Of a DNA stretch of 64,000 bases, positions 35,551-43,978 are shown piece after piece. The position numbers and the translations under genes are program-made. The notes beneath the pieces are model-generated. The model did no database searches and was not told the origin of the DNA. It worked only from the letters and a program-made list of their open reading frames with translations. The DNA is from Bacteroidales bacterium (GTDB lineage Bacteria; Bacteroidota; Bacteroidia; Bacteroidales; P3), in contig JAFSPS010000008.1 in NCBI GenBank assembly GCA_017451385.1, forward strand, positions 25,750-89,749. Direction: 5' to 3'. How positions within the stretch are numbered: position 1 is the first letter of the stretch; every line of letters begins with the position of its first letter.

Positions 35551-35794
35551 AATATGTATAGTTTGAATGTTAAGATAATCATGCCTTGTTTTTCCGTGGC
35601 TGATGCTGCGTGGCGTGCCAGTGTTGTCGCATTGTGTTCTACGGCATAGTGGTGCTGCCATCGCGTCAGCCTTGATGAGGAGGTAAAAATCATTACATAG
35701 GCAAGTTATCTTTACATTATATTGCTACAAATAAAAACTCATTTTGAGTGCCAAAAGTATATAACACAGTCAAAAAAGTGTCTTTCCTGCCATA

Positions 35795-36727
35795 ATGGCA
35801 ACCCGTCCACGACGCACTAAAAAAACACTGCCAAAGACGTTGTTTGGGGTGGAAGTTCCTACAGTCAACTACCATTTGAAAGAAATCTATAATAGTGGAG
35901 AACTGACAGAAGATGCAACTATTAGAAAAATTCGAATAGTTCAACAGGAAGGCAAACGAAACGTGGAGCGCGAACTTGACTTCTATCATCTGAAGGCCAT
36001 TTTGGCTGTAGGCTATCGGGTAAACAGCAACGAGGCAACGGCATTCCGTCGATGGGCGACGAATACGCTTGACGAGTTTGTCACAAAAGGATATGTGCTT
36101 GACAAAGAGCGACTGAAAAATGGAGCGCAGTTTGGAAAGGACTACTTTAAAGACCTTTTAGAGCAGATTCGAGAAATTCGTGCGAGTGAGCGCCGCTTCT
36201 ATCAGAAGATTACTGACATCTATGCCCTCTCTACCGACTATGACAAGGATGCCCCACAGACACGCGAGTTCTTTGCTACGGTACAGAACAAACTGCACTG
36301 GGCTATATCAGGAAAGACTGCCGCAGAGATTATCTACTATACGGCTGATGCGACACAGCCGCACATGGGATTGACGACGTGGAAGCATGCGCCAGAAGGA
36401 AAGATTTTGAAATCGGACGTGACCGTGGCTAAAAACTATCTGTCAGAAAATAATATCAAGGCACTTGACCGCATCGTATCCGCCTATCTGGATTTGGCAG
36501 AAGACCGTGCAGAACAGGAACTGCCAACGACGATGGCGCAGTGGGCACGTATTCTTGACAACTTCCTGACCGTGGCCGAGCGTCCCTTGCTGATGGATGC
36601 AGGCACCATCTCGGCATTGGAGGCCAAGATAAAGGCAGAAAGCGAGTATGAAGTGTTTCGTAAAATCCAAGACCAACAATATGTGTCTGACTTTGACAGG
36701 GAAGTGAAGCGATTAAAGGGAGAATAG
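35795..36727 (+). CDS. RhuM family protein lacking the usual N-terminal segment
   Basis: A 310-residue protein with the RhuM (virulence_RhuM) core: LFGVEVPTVNYHLKEIYNSGEL is the HTH-like region, followed by ELDFYHLKAILAVGYRVNS, FRRWATNTLDEFVTKGYVLD and a C-terminal Fic/DOC-like helical part (KLHWAISGKTAAEII). Intact members have about 30-45 residues before LFGV, including a VWLTQxQMAELF block; here they are replaced by MATRPRRTKKTLPKT, and the upstream frame soon meets a stop (TAA 35762). It is either N-terminally truncated or disrupted there. RhuM function is unknown. It is an isolated gene flanked by a decayed fragment. Confidence 0.8.
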   Translation: MATRPRRTKKTLPKTLFGVEVPTVNYHLKEIYNSGELTEDATIRKIRIVQQEGKRNVERELDFYHLKAILAVGYRVNSNEATAFRRWATNTLDEFVTKGYVLDKERLKNGAQFGKDYFKDLLEQIREIRASERRFYQKITDIYALSTDYDKDAPQTREFFATVQNKLHWAISGKTAAEIIYYTADATQPHMGLTTWKHAPEGKILKSDVTVAKNYLSENNIKALDRIVSAYLDLAEDRAEQELPTTMAQWARILDNFLTVAERPLLMDAGTISALEAKIKAESEYEVFRKIQDQQYVSDFDREVKRLKGE

Positions 36728-36731
36728 CGAA

Positions 36732-36961
36732 GTGGAACTATTGCAATACAATTATCATGATGCCTACACCATCCAAGTCAGTAGCACGGATATCGGGTTG
36801 TCGTGGCAAAAGTTCAAGGTGAGAGCCAAGCGACTTCCAGCAGAGCGGTATTGCAATTAGGTGATGGCGAGTGGCGGAACGCTGATGATGCTCAGAGTCT
36901 ATTCTGTTATAGGTCTTGCACTGAGAAACAAATAGATGCATTTCAAAAAGATGCTATTTAG
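36732..36961 (+). pseudogene. frameshifted remnant of an unrecognised gene
   Basis: From GTG 36732 a 42-codon frame reads ...DIGLSWQKFKVRAKRL and stops at 36860; a second frame from about 36851 continues LQLGDGEWRNADDAQSLF... to TAG 36961. The two pieces join smoothly over a one-base shift, so this looks like the remains of a small protein. I do not recognise the family. It directly follows the RhuM gene. Confidence 0.45.
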
Positions 36962-37029
36962 TCATCCCATGAAGAGCGTCAATATTTTGTTTTTCGACAG
37001 AGAAATGGTGACTTATATCAATTAGATAT

Positions 37030-37118
37030 GCAACCTCTACGAGGTTGAGAGATTTGAAAATCAAATAGTTTATATTGATAGGTAACTCCTACGGTGTTAT
37101 TTATAGAAGTCCATATAT
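37030..37118. repeat. intergenic repeat, related to the copy at 18218-18310
   Basis: It starts GCAACCTCTAC; AACCTC-TAC-GAGGTT (37032-37046) is a perfect hairpin. It then shares GAGATTTGAAAATC and ATTTATAGAAGT with the other copy. Apart from the remnant and this repeat, 36962-37177 holds nothing I can support. Confidence 0.65.
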
Positions 37119-37177
37119 GCCACAAAAGGATGATGTTTTGTGGCTGATGGGATGAGAGTCTGAGATTGCTGGGGAGC

Positions 37178-37495
37178 CTATTCGGTTGGGGTGTTGTTGA
37201 GGGACTGTTGGAGGGATAGGAGTTGATGGCGGGCGTCGAGGAGTTTCTGGATGGCGAGGTCGGTGTTGTCGGACAGGCGTAGTTGCTCGCGTGCACCGTC
37301 GAGGGTGTAGCCACATTCTTTGGTGAGATGGTAGATGCGTCGCAGCAGAGCGATGTCTTTCTCGGTGTAGGAGCGTGTGCCTTTGGTGGTTTTATGCGGT
37401 TTTAGTTGCGGAAACTCGCTTTCCCAATAGCGCAACAGCGATGTGTTTACATTGAACATTTCGGCTACTTCGCCGATGGTGTAGAAGAGTTTCAT
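37178..37495 (-). CDS. MerR family transcriptional regulator
   Basis: A 105-residue protein made almost only of a MerR DNA-binding domain: FYTIGEVAEMFNVNTSLLRYWESEFPQL is the winged helix, and GTRSYTEKDIALLRRIYHL the second wing. A short dimerisation helix (IQKLLDARHQLLSLQQSL) follows, with no ligand-binding domain, the common stand-alone form in Bacteroidota. It lies 78 bases downstream of lptD on the same strand and may be co-transcribed. Its targets are unknown. Confidence 0.9.
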   Translation of the reverse strand: MKLFYTIGEVAEMFNVNTSLLRYWESEFPQLKPHKTTKGTRSYTEKDIALLRRIYHLTKECGYTLDGAREQLRLSDNTDLAIQKLLDARHQLLSLQQSLNNTPTE

Positions 37496-37573
37496 GTTTT
37501 TTTTGTTTTGATTATGGTTAGCTCGTTTTATGTGGGCTGGTGGATGTGTGTGTGGTGTGTCTGGTTGGCGATG

Positions 37574-40225
37574 TCAGTAGCTGTAGTAGCCTTGGTTGTC
37601 GAGGTAGGAGCGTCGTTTCTCGTATTTGAGGTCGCGCATGGAGGGTGCTTTGATGTTGATGATGAAGTTCCAGCTCTTGTAGTAGCCGAAGGGTACCCAG
37701 TTGAGGCGCATCTCCCAGCAGTGTAGGTCGCGGTAGATGTCGATGGAGGTGTAGGAGAGTCCTTTGTTGACGAAGTCGTAGCCTGTGGAGATGGCCATGC
37801 GCCATTTGTCGGTGAGGGTGCAGTTGGCAGAGATGCTGAGTGTTTGGGTTATGTTGGTCTGATAGTTGAGTTGTGCTGCCACATAGCTGTTGACGTAGGT
37901 TATGGAGTAGTTGAGGGACACGTTCCACGGGACGCTGAAATCGACGTAGGAGCCCATCATGAGTGCGGGGTTGTAGTTGTAGGGAGTCTGCAGGACGGGG
38001 TATTGCATCTGTCCTTTGTTTTCTTTTGGTGCTTCTTTTCGGAAGGTGTTGTTGTTGAAGGAGTATGACAGTTGTGCGCTGACGTTGCTGTTCTGGCGGT
38101 GGAAGAGGTGTTTGTTTTCCGACCATACGAAGCGGTTGAATTTGCGGCCTTTTTCGTCGATGACGTAGGGGGAGAATGTGGCGCTGTAGTTGAGTACGAG
38201 GCCTTTGAAGAGGGTGGTGCGTGCAGAGATGGCGAGGTCGCTCCAGTTGAGGGAGTCTTTTGCGAGGTCGTAGGACATGGAGAGGTTGAGGCTTTCGAGG
38301 AGTGTTATCTTTGTTGGTGCTGCCGTGGTGTCTTTGAGTGAGCGCACCTTCATTTCGAGGTTGTTGCCTATGGAGAAGCGTATCTGACCGCTGCGGCCGT
38401 CGGAGGGGCCGCCGTAGAGGCTTTGCTCGAAGATGGAGTAGCGGTGTTCGTAGCCTGTCTCGTCGGTGTAGGAGCGCCAGTAGCCGAGGCCGCCGCCGAA
38501 GTCGGGATGGTAGCTGAAGGAGAGGGAGGGGTTGATGACGTGGCGCAGGCCGCTGATGATGCCGCGGCGGAAGTTGAAGATGCCGTAGATGCGGGTGGAG
38601 AGGCTGGAGGAGAAGCTGGCATCATGGTTGGCGCGGAATCCGTTGATGGTGTCCACGATGAGCGAGCGCGAGGTGGTGTCGTAGCTCTTGTTGATGGTGC
38701 GCCAGTGCCAGCGTTCGTTGAGCGAGATGGAGTTGGTCCAGTTGAAGAATTTGAAGACTTTGAGGGTGCTGGAGATGGGTATGGAGTGCTGGATGCCGTA
38801 GCTCATCTTGTTCCAGAAGGAGGGCTTGAAGAGTTCGGTGTCTTGAGCGGATACGTTGTTCTCGGCGGAGAGGGAGTAGGTGAGCGAGATATTCTCGTAC
38901 CAGCGGTAGCCGCCTACTGGCGAGCGGCGACGGAAGGGGTAGAAGGTGGTGGAGTTGAGCGAGAGGGAGGGCAGTTTGATGTTCATCAGGCCTGTCTGTG
39001 CGTTGAATGACTCGCGCGCCGCCAGCGAGAGGTTGAAGGCGGAGCCTAAGGAGGTGGAGTAGGAGATAGATGACGTGGTGGTGGAGGTGAAGTAGTCGTT
39101 GCGGCTTGTGGTGTTGCGGTTGTAGTTGCGGCTCTGTAGGTTGACATCGGCAGAGAAGCGGCTGTTGGGGTTGGCTTTAGGGTCTTGCTGGTGCTGCCAA
39201 GTGAATTTGAAGTCGTTGTAGGCGTTATAGGTGTTGGGGTCGCCTTTGAGGCCTTCGGTGGTATGACCGTAGCGTGCGTCGAGGCTACCGCGGTATTTGT
39301 AGCGTTTGTAGTAGTTGCTTTTGCCTTCCAGCTGCCAGCTGAGGTTGGTGTAGATGTCGCCGAGGATTGAGAGGTCAATGTTGTCGTTGACAGCCCAGTA
39401 GTAGCCGCCGTTGTGTAGGTAGTAGCCGCGGCTGTCCATCCATCCGTAGGATGGTATGATGATGCCCGACGAGCGGCCGTGGGTGAGGGGATAGAAGGCG
39501 AAGGGCAGAGCGAGCGGCGTGGGCACATCCTCGATGCTGAGGTAGGCGGGGCCTGAGACCATCTTGTCGCCCACAATCATCTTTGACTGAGAGAAGTTGA
39601 GCGCGAAGTGCGGGTGGGCGTAGTTGCAGGTGGTGTACATGCCGCTGCTGAGGTACATCACCGAGTCGTTCATTTTCTTTACCTTGTTGCCGTGCAGGTA
39701 TCCGTCGCCCTCCTGTGTTATCACAGAGGCTATGATGCCTTTCTTGGTGTTGTAGTTATATTTGATGGTGTCAGCCAGATACTCGTCGTGTCCCTGTTTG
39801 AAGAGTGGGCGTCCCACGATGTGTCCGTTGCTGTCGGTGGTGCTGTAGGCCTGCATCATCTGCTTGTTGAAGTCCACCATGACGGCGTTGGCGGTGAGGT
39901 TCATGTCTTGATAGCTGACTTCGCCCTCTTTGTAGAGGAAAGCCTCGCGGCTTGCCACGTTGAGGGCTATGGAGTCGGCAGCCTTGTAGTGCACCACAGA
40001 GGTTATGGCGTTGCGCGAGAGCGGCATCGTGGCTGCGGTGTCGCTGGTGTGGGTGCTGTCGGCGACGAGGTGCTTATCGGTAGTGATGTGCTTATCGGTC
40101 GGAGTGGTGGCGATGGTCGAGGCGGCCTTGTTAGGGCGTGCGAGTTGAGCATAAGACACCGTGGCTCCCGTCAGGGCGACGAGGGCACACAATAAGGTCG
40201 TCAGGCTATGTAGTAGATGTTTCAG
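37574..40225 (-). CDS. lptD: LptD-like outer-membrane LPS assembly protein, non-canonical start codon
   Basis: An 883-residue protein: signal peptide (LKHLLHSLTTLLCALVALTGATVSYAQ), an OstA/LptA-like N-terminal domain (GEVSYQDMNLTANAVMVDFNKQ, LADTIKYNYNTKKG) and a C-terminal beta-barrel (LptD_2) rich in Tyr/Asn/Ser strands. LptD inserts lipopolysaccharide into the outer leaflet. The start is odd: the frame is open from TAA at about 40252, yet has no ATG or GTG; the only TTG (40192) would cut the signal peptide in half. CTG 40225 gives a normal signal peptide and is my choice, with the start uncertain. A divergent amidase gene and an inverted-repeat promoter pair lie upstream. Confidence 0.85.
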   Translation of the reverse strand: MKHLLHSLTTLLCALVALTGATVSYAQLARPNKAASTIATTPTDKHITTDKHLVADSTHTSDTAATMPLSRNAITSVVHYKAADSIALNVASREAFLYKEGEVSYQDMNLTANAVMVDFNKQMMQAYSTTDSNGHIVGRPLFKQGHDEYLADTIKYNYNTKKGIIASVITQEGDGYLHGNKVKKMNDSVMYLSSGMYTTCNYAHPHFALNFSQSKMIVGDKMVSGPAYLSIEDVPTPLALPFAFYPLTHGRSSGIIIPSYGWMDSRGYYLHNGGYYWAVNDNIDLSILGDIYTNLSWQLEGKSNYYKRYKYRGSLDARYGHTTEGLKGDPNTYNAYNDFKFTWQHQQDPKANPNSRFSADVNLQSRNYNRNTTSRNDYFTSTTTSSISYSTSLGSAFNLSLAARESFNAQTGLMNIKLPSLSLNSTTFYPFRRRSPVGGYRWYENISLTYSLSAENNVSAQDTELFKPSFWNKMSYGIQHSIPISSTLKVFKFFNWTNSISLNERWHWRTINKSYDTTSRSLIVDTINGFRANHDASFSSSLSTRIYGIFNFRRGIISGLRHVINPSLSFSYHPDFGGGLGYWRSYTDETGYEHRYSIFEQSLYGGPSDGRSGQIRFSIGNNLEMKVRSLKDTTAAPTKITLLESLNLSMSYDLAKDSLNWSDLAISARTTLFKGLVLNYSATFSPYVIDEKGRKFNRFVWSENKHLFHRQNSNVSAQLSYSFNNNTFRKEAPKENKGQMQYPVLQTPYNYNPALMMGSYVDFSVPWNVSLNYSITYVNSYVAAQLNYQTNITQTLSISANCTLTDKWRMAISTGYDFVNKGLSYTSIDIYRDLHCWEMRLNWVPFGYYKSWNFIINIKAPSMRDLKYEKRRSYLDNQGYYSY

Positions 40226-40315
40226 CGCGGAGCGGTTTAGCGTTTTGTGAGGTTACTATTTTGACAACTTATGCTCTTTATTATAATTCGCAATTATACA
40301 ATTCGCAAAAAAATG

Positions 40316-40344
40316 TATCTTTGCATTTTTGAGATGCAAAGATA
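40316..40344. promoter_or_regulatory. divergent -7 boxes within a perfect inverted repeat
   Basis: TATCTTTGCAT (40316-40326) and its exact complement ATGCAAAGATA (40334-40344) flank TTTTGAG. Each arm holds a TAnnTTTG box, plus strand for the amidase and minus strand for lptD, so the two promoters face away from each other with start sites inside or beside the opposite arm. Confidence 0.65.
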
Positions 40345-40389
40345 CTTCTATTTGCTAAAATAGCGAAAGAAAAAATATCAAGATTGATA

Positions 40390-41811
40390 ATGAAACGTTT
40401 AGTTTTACTTCTCGTGGTGTTTGCCCTCGCTGCTGTGCCTTTGTCGGCGCAGAAAAGAGAGCTCGGTAAAGTCAAAACATTGGTCATAGACCCTGGTCAT
40501 GGCGGTGCCAAGCCGGGGGCGCGGGGGTCGCAGATATGGGAGAAAGACTTGGTGCTGGGTGTGGCGCTCCAGTTTGGCAAGCTCGTGGAGAAGAATCTGC
40601 CCGACGTGAAGGTCATCTATACGCGCACTACGGATGTGGACATCACCCTCGCCGAGCGAGCCAACATAGCCAACAAGGCAAAGGCAGACCTCTTCATCTC
40701 GGTGCATGCCAATTCGCACCCTACGGACAAGCCTACTGGCGTGGAGACATTCGTCATGGGTCTGTCAAAGAGCAAAGCCAACCTTGAGGTGGCAAAGAAG
40801 GAGAACGCCGACATACTGTTGGAGAGCGACTATCAGAGCAACAGTGCCTATCAGGGCTTCGACCCTAATGCGCCGGAGAGCTATGTGATGTTTGCCATGT
40901 ATCAGAATGCCTATCTCTCCAAGAGTCTGGACTTTGCTAACTATATACAGAAACAGTATTCCGCCAACCTCACTACGAGCAACCGCGGTGTGAAGCAGGC
41001 AGAGCTGTTTGTCATTTACAAGACGGCGATGCCTGCCGTGCTCACCGAGATAGGTTTTATCAGCAATCCCGCGGAGGAGGCGTTCATGATGAGCAAGGCG
41101 GGCACTATGCGCATAGCCACATGCCTCTACAACGCCTTTGCCATCTACAAGGCACACGAGGAGGGCACAGAGCCCAAGCTGATAGGCGAGGATGCTGCCG
41201 CTGCCGCTGTGGCGGAGAGCAAGCCTGCCAAGCCCGTCGCTGCCGCTGAGGAGGCGAAGGCGCCTGCCGACAGGGTGGAGGCGGACAAGGAGCGTCCTGC
41301 CGTCGTGGCGGTGACGGAGAGCAAAGAGCAGCCTGCCGAGAAGGCAGAGCCTGCGGCAGAAGAAGGGGCGCAGCCTGTGGCGGCGCAACCCGCGGAGGTG
41401 CAGCAGCCTGTCGTCGTGCAGCAGGAGGCAACGCATGAGCAACCAGAGGCTGCCGCCAAGCCTGAGGAGCCCTCGCAGCGTGTCGAGGCACAGCCAGAGG
41501 CAGCACCTGTGGTGGAGGAAGAGACGGCAGCTGCCGAGGAGGGGCCGCGGGTGTCGTTCCGTGTGCAGTTTCTACGCACCGACCAGATGCTCAAGGCTGG
41601 CGACAAGCAGCTCAAGGGGTTGGACAACTTCACCTACTATAAGAGTGGCAACTTCTATTGCTATATGTGGGGCGACACAAGGTCTATGCAGGCCGCCAAG
41701 GTCATGCAGAGGGATGTGCGTGCCAAAGGATTCAAGGATGCCTTCGTAGTGGCTTTTGCTGACGGTGAGCGCATATCGCTGCAGAAAGCCGTGCAGATGC
41801 TTAACCAATAG
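40390..41811 (+). CDS. N-acetylmuramoyl-L-alanine amidase with C-terminal SPOR-like domain
   Basis: A 473-residue exported protein (signal MKRLVLLLVVFALAAVPLSAQ). The amidase_3 domain has its zinc motif DPGHGG, Glu in WEKDLVL, and SVHAN; GIGF-like LTEIGFISNP follows. An Ala/Glu/Pro-rich linker of about 130 residues leads to a SPOR-like C-terminus (VSFRVQFLRTD...GNFYCYMWGDT...AFVVAFADGERI), which binds denuded glycan at the septum. It should cleave peptide stems from glycan in cell separation. ATG 40390 is used; TTG 40384 lies two codons earlier. It begins a plus-strand run with gldA and pyrF. Confidence 0.92.
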   Translation: MKRLVLLLVVFALAAVPLSAQKRELGKVKTLVIDPGHGGAKPGARGSQIWEKDLVLGVALQFGKLVEKNLPDVKVIYTRTTDVDITLAERANIANKAKADLFISVHANSHPTDKPTGVETFVMGLSKSKANLEVAKKENADILLESDYQSNSAYQGFDPNAPESYVMFAMYQNAYLSKSLDFANYIQKQYSANLTTSNRGVKQAELFVIYKTAMPAVLTEIGFISNPAEEAFMMSKAGTMRIATCLYNAFAIYKAHEEGTEPKLIGEDAAAAAVAESKPAKPVAAAEEAKAPADRVEADKERPAVVAVTESKEQPAEKAEPAAEEGAQPVAAQPAEVQQPVVVQQEATHEQPEAAAKPEEPSQRVEAQPEAAPVVEEETAAAEEGPRVSFRVQFLRTDQMLKAGDKQLKGLDNFTYYKSGNFYCYMWGDTRSMQAAKVMQRDVRAKGFKDAFVVAFADGERISLQKAVQMLNQ

Positions 41812-41897
41812 GGATAAGTCCATCAGACGAAAAAAACAGTTGTTGAGATAAGAAGATACTATAGGTATCGCAAAGACGAAAAAACGTTACTACGCAA

Positions 41898-42590
41898 ATG
41901 CTTGAAATAAATAATATCACCAAGATATACGGAGAACAGCGAGCCCTCGACAATGTGTCGTTCAACGTAGAGGCTGGCGAGATAGTGGGCCTGTTGGGAC
42001 CCAACGGAGCTGGTAAGTCCACACTGATGAAGATAATCACATGCTATGTGCCGCCCACGGAGGGCGATGTCGTGGTGTGTGGCAACGACATCTACGACGA
42101 CTCTATGGCTGTGCGTCGCTGCATAGGCTACCTGCCGGAGCACAACCCGTTGTATCTCGATATGTATGTGCGCGAGTTTCTGCTGTTTGTTGCTGGCATC
42201 TATGGCCTGAAGGACAAGCGCGACCGTGTTGAGGAGATGGTGAAGCGTGTAGGTCTCACGCCCGAAGTGGGCAAGAAGATAGGCCAGCTCTCCAAGGGCT
42301 ACCGTCAGCGTGTGGGTCTTGCACAGGCACTTATCCATGAGCCCAAGGTGCTAATCCTCGACGAGCCTACCACGGGTCTCGACCCTAACCAGCTGGAGGA
42401 GATACGCCACCTCATCCGCTCGGCGGGCAAGCAGAAAGTGGTGCTGCTCTCGACACATATCATGCAGGAAGTAGAGGCTATGTGCAGCCGCGCCATCATC
42501 ATCAACCACGGCAAGATAGTGTCCGACGACCACATGGAGCATATCACCTCCAAGCAGCTGACGGAGAAATTCCACAGCCTGACCAAGTGA
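41898..42590 (+). CDS. gldA: ABC transporter ATP-binding protein, GldA-like
   Basis: A 230-residue ATPase: Walker A GPNGAGKS (34-41), signature LSKGYRQRVG (131-140), Walker B LILDEPTTGLD. The GLLGPNGAGKSTLMKIITCYVPPTEGDV start and the IGYLPEHNPLYLDMYV block match GldA, the ATPase of the GldAFG transporter linked to gliding and type IX secretion in Bacteroidota. No gldF or gldG permease gene is nearby, so the partner must be encoded elsewhere; a general ABC-2 exporter ATPase is the alternative. It follows the amidase gene by 86 bases. Confidence 0.85.
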   Translation: MLEINNITKIYGEQRALDNVSFNVEAGEIVGLLGPNGAGKSTLMKIITCYVPPTEGDVVVCGNDIYDDSMAVRRCIGYLPEHNPLYLDMYVREFLLFVAGIYGLKDKRDRVEEMVKRVGLTPEVGKKIGQLSKGYRQRVGLAQALIHEPKVLILDEPTTGLDPNQLEEIRHLIRSAGKQKVVLLSTHIMQEVEAMCSRAIIINHGKIVSDDHMEHITSKQLTEKFHSLTK

Positions 42591-42644
42591 ACAGCAATTA
42601 AACGATAATCAAATACAAGTTAACCGAAAAAAAAGACATATAAC

Positions 42645-43466
42645 ATGACCCGTCAACAGTTAATAGACCTGATACGTCAGCGCCAGTCCTTTCTGTGCGT
42701 AGGCCTTGATACAGACCTCAGCAAAATTCCTGCCCATCTGCAGGGCAATCCGGATGCTGCTTTCTTGTTCAACAAGGCAATCATAGATGCCACGATAGAC
42801 TATGCCGTGGCCTACAAGCCCAATCTGGCGTTTTATGAGTCTATGGGCATAGGCGGATTGGTGCAGCTCAAGAAGACTATGGACTACCTGCATCAGCTCG
42901 ACAAGCCCGCCTTCACTATAGCCGATGCCAAGCGAGGCGATATAGGCAACACATCGAAGCAGTATGCCAAGGCCTTCCTCGACCCGCAGGGCGATTTCAA
43001 TTTCGACGCTATGACTATAGCGCCCTACATGGGAGAGGATTCCGTCACGCCGTTTACTGTCTATGAGGGCAAATGGGTCATCCTCCTTGCGCTGACCTCC
43101 AACAAAGGGGCGTTCGACTTCCAGTTTCTTGAGAGCAACGGCCGGCGGCTCTTTGAGAACGTGCTTGAGAAGTCCAAGCAGTGGGGCGGCGAGGACAACA
43201 TGATGTATGTGGTGGGAGCCACGAAGGCCGACATGCTTGGCGACATACGACGCATAGTGCCCAACAGCTTCCTCCTCGTGCCCGGAGTGGGAGCACAGGG
43301 TGGCAGCTTGGAAGAGGTGTGCCGCTACGGCCTGACCAGCGAGTGCGGTCTGCTCGTCAATTCGTCGCGCGGCATCATCTATGCCTCTAATGGAGAGGAT
43401 TTTGCCGAACGTGCTGCCGACGAGGCGCGCAAGTTGCAACAGCAGATGGCATCTTTCATGCGCTAA
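42645..43466 (+). CDS. pyrF: orotidine 5'-phosphate decarboxylase (type 2)
   Basis: A 273-residue protein with the catalytic D94-A-K96-R-G-D99 tetrad of the long (type 2) family, preceded by [14 protein letters not shown] and YKPNLAFYE. It converts OMP to UMP, the last step of pyrimidine synthesis. The C-terminal [11 protein letters not shown] and SSRGIIYA blocks hold the phosphate. It lies between gldA and two membrane protein genes on the plus strand; gaps of 54 and 23 bases suggest one transcript. Confidence 0.95.
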   Translation: MTRQQLIDLIRQRQSFLCVGLDTDLSKIPAHLQGNPDAAFLFNKAIIDATIDYAVAYKPNLAFYESMGIGGLVQLKKTMDYLHQLDKPAFTIADAKRGDIGNTSKQYAKAFLDPQGDFNFDAMTIAPYMGEDSVTPFTVYEGKWVILLALTSNKGAFDFQFLESNGRRLFENVLEKSKQWGGEDNMMYVVGATKADMLGDIRRIVPNSFLLVPGVGAQGGSLEEVCRYGLTSECGLLVNSSRGIIYASNGEDFAERAADEARKLQQQMASFMR

Positions 43467-43489
43467 GAGGTAAAAAAAAACATACTGTT

Positions 43490-43978
43490 ATGAAGATGTT
43501 TCGTTTTGTGCTCATCCTGACCTTCATAGGGTCTGGAATCAGCTTGTTCTCCTCGATGATGGCACCATTGACCATGCCAATGATGAAGGAGCTTATAGTG
43601 AGTGGTCAATACCCCATGCCACAAGAGATGCAGGGCGTGTTTGACCAAATCTTCGCAATACCGACATACTACTACATAGTTACGGCATTACTTTATGCTC
43701 TCTCGTTGTCGGGTGCCATCCTCATGTGGCGGCTCAACAAGCGCGGTTTTCACCTCTACACCATTGCTCAGTTGTTGTTGATAGTTGCTGACGTGGTGAT
43801 ACTTGGGAGCGGTTTCTTCAATCTTGGCGGTGTCATGATTACTTTGTTCTTCGTCATCTATTACTACTTCACTCTCCGTATGCTGACGGCGTCGCCAGTG
43901 GAAGATACGCCTTCGGACAACGAGGCGTTGAAGGAAGAGGAAGAAGATGATGAAGACGACGATGAGGAGGACGAATAG
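43490..43978 (+). CDS. four-helix membrane protein with acidic tail
   Basis: A 162-residue protein with hydrophobic segments at about 5-30, 60-80, 90-110 and 113-132, then a short linker and a run of Glu/Asp at the C-terminus (EEEEDDEDDDEEDE). I do not recognise the family. It follows pyrF by 23 bases and its end overlaps the next gene by 32 bases, so the two membrane proteins are probably translationally coupled and may act together. The acidic tail should be cytoplasmic and could bind cations or a basic partner; this is inference. Confidence 0.7.
   Translation: MKMFRFVLILTFIGSGISLFSSMMAPLTMPMMKELIVSGQYPMPQEMQGVFDQIFAIPTYYYIVTALLYALSLSGAILMWRLNKRGFHLYTIAQLLLIVADVVILGSGFFNLGGVMITLFFVIYYYFTLRMLTASPVEDTPSDNEALKEEEEDDEDDDEEDE

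Noticed and set aside
35795-36961. Active defence or toxin-antitoxin locus around RhuM
   Set aside because: No restriction, methylase, nuclease or antitoxin partner gene is seen; only a frameshifted remnant follows.
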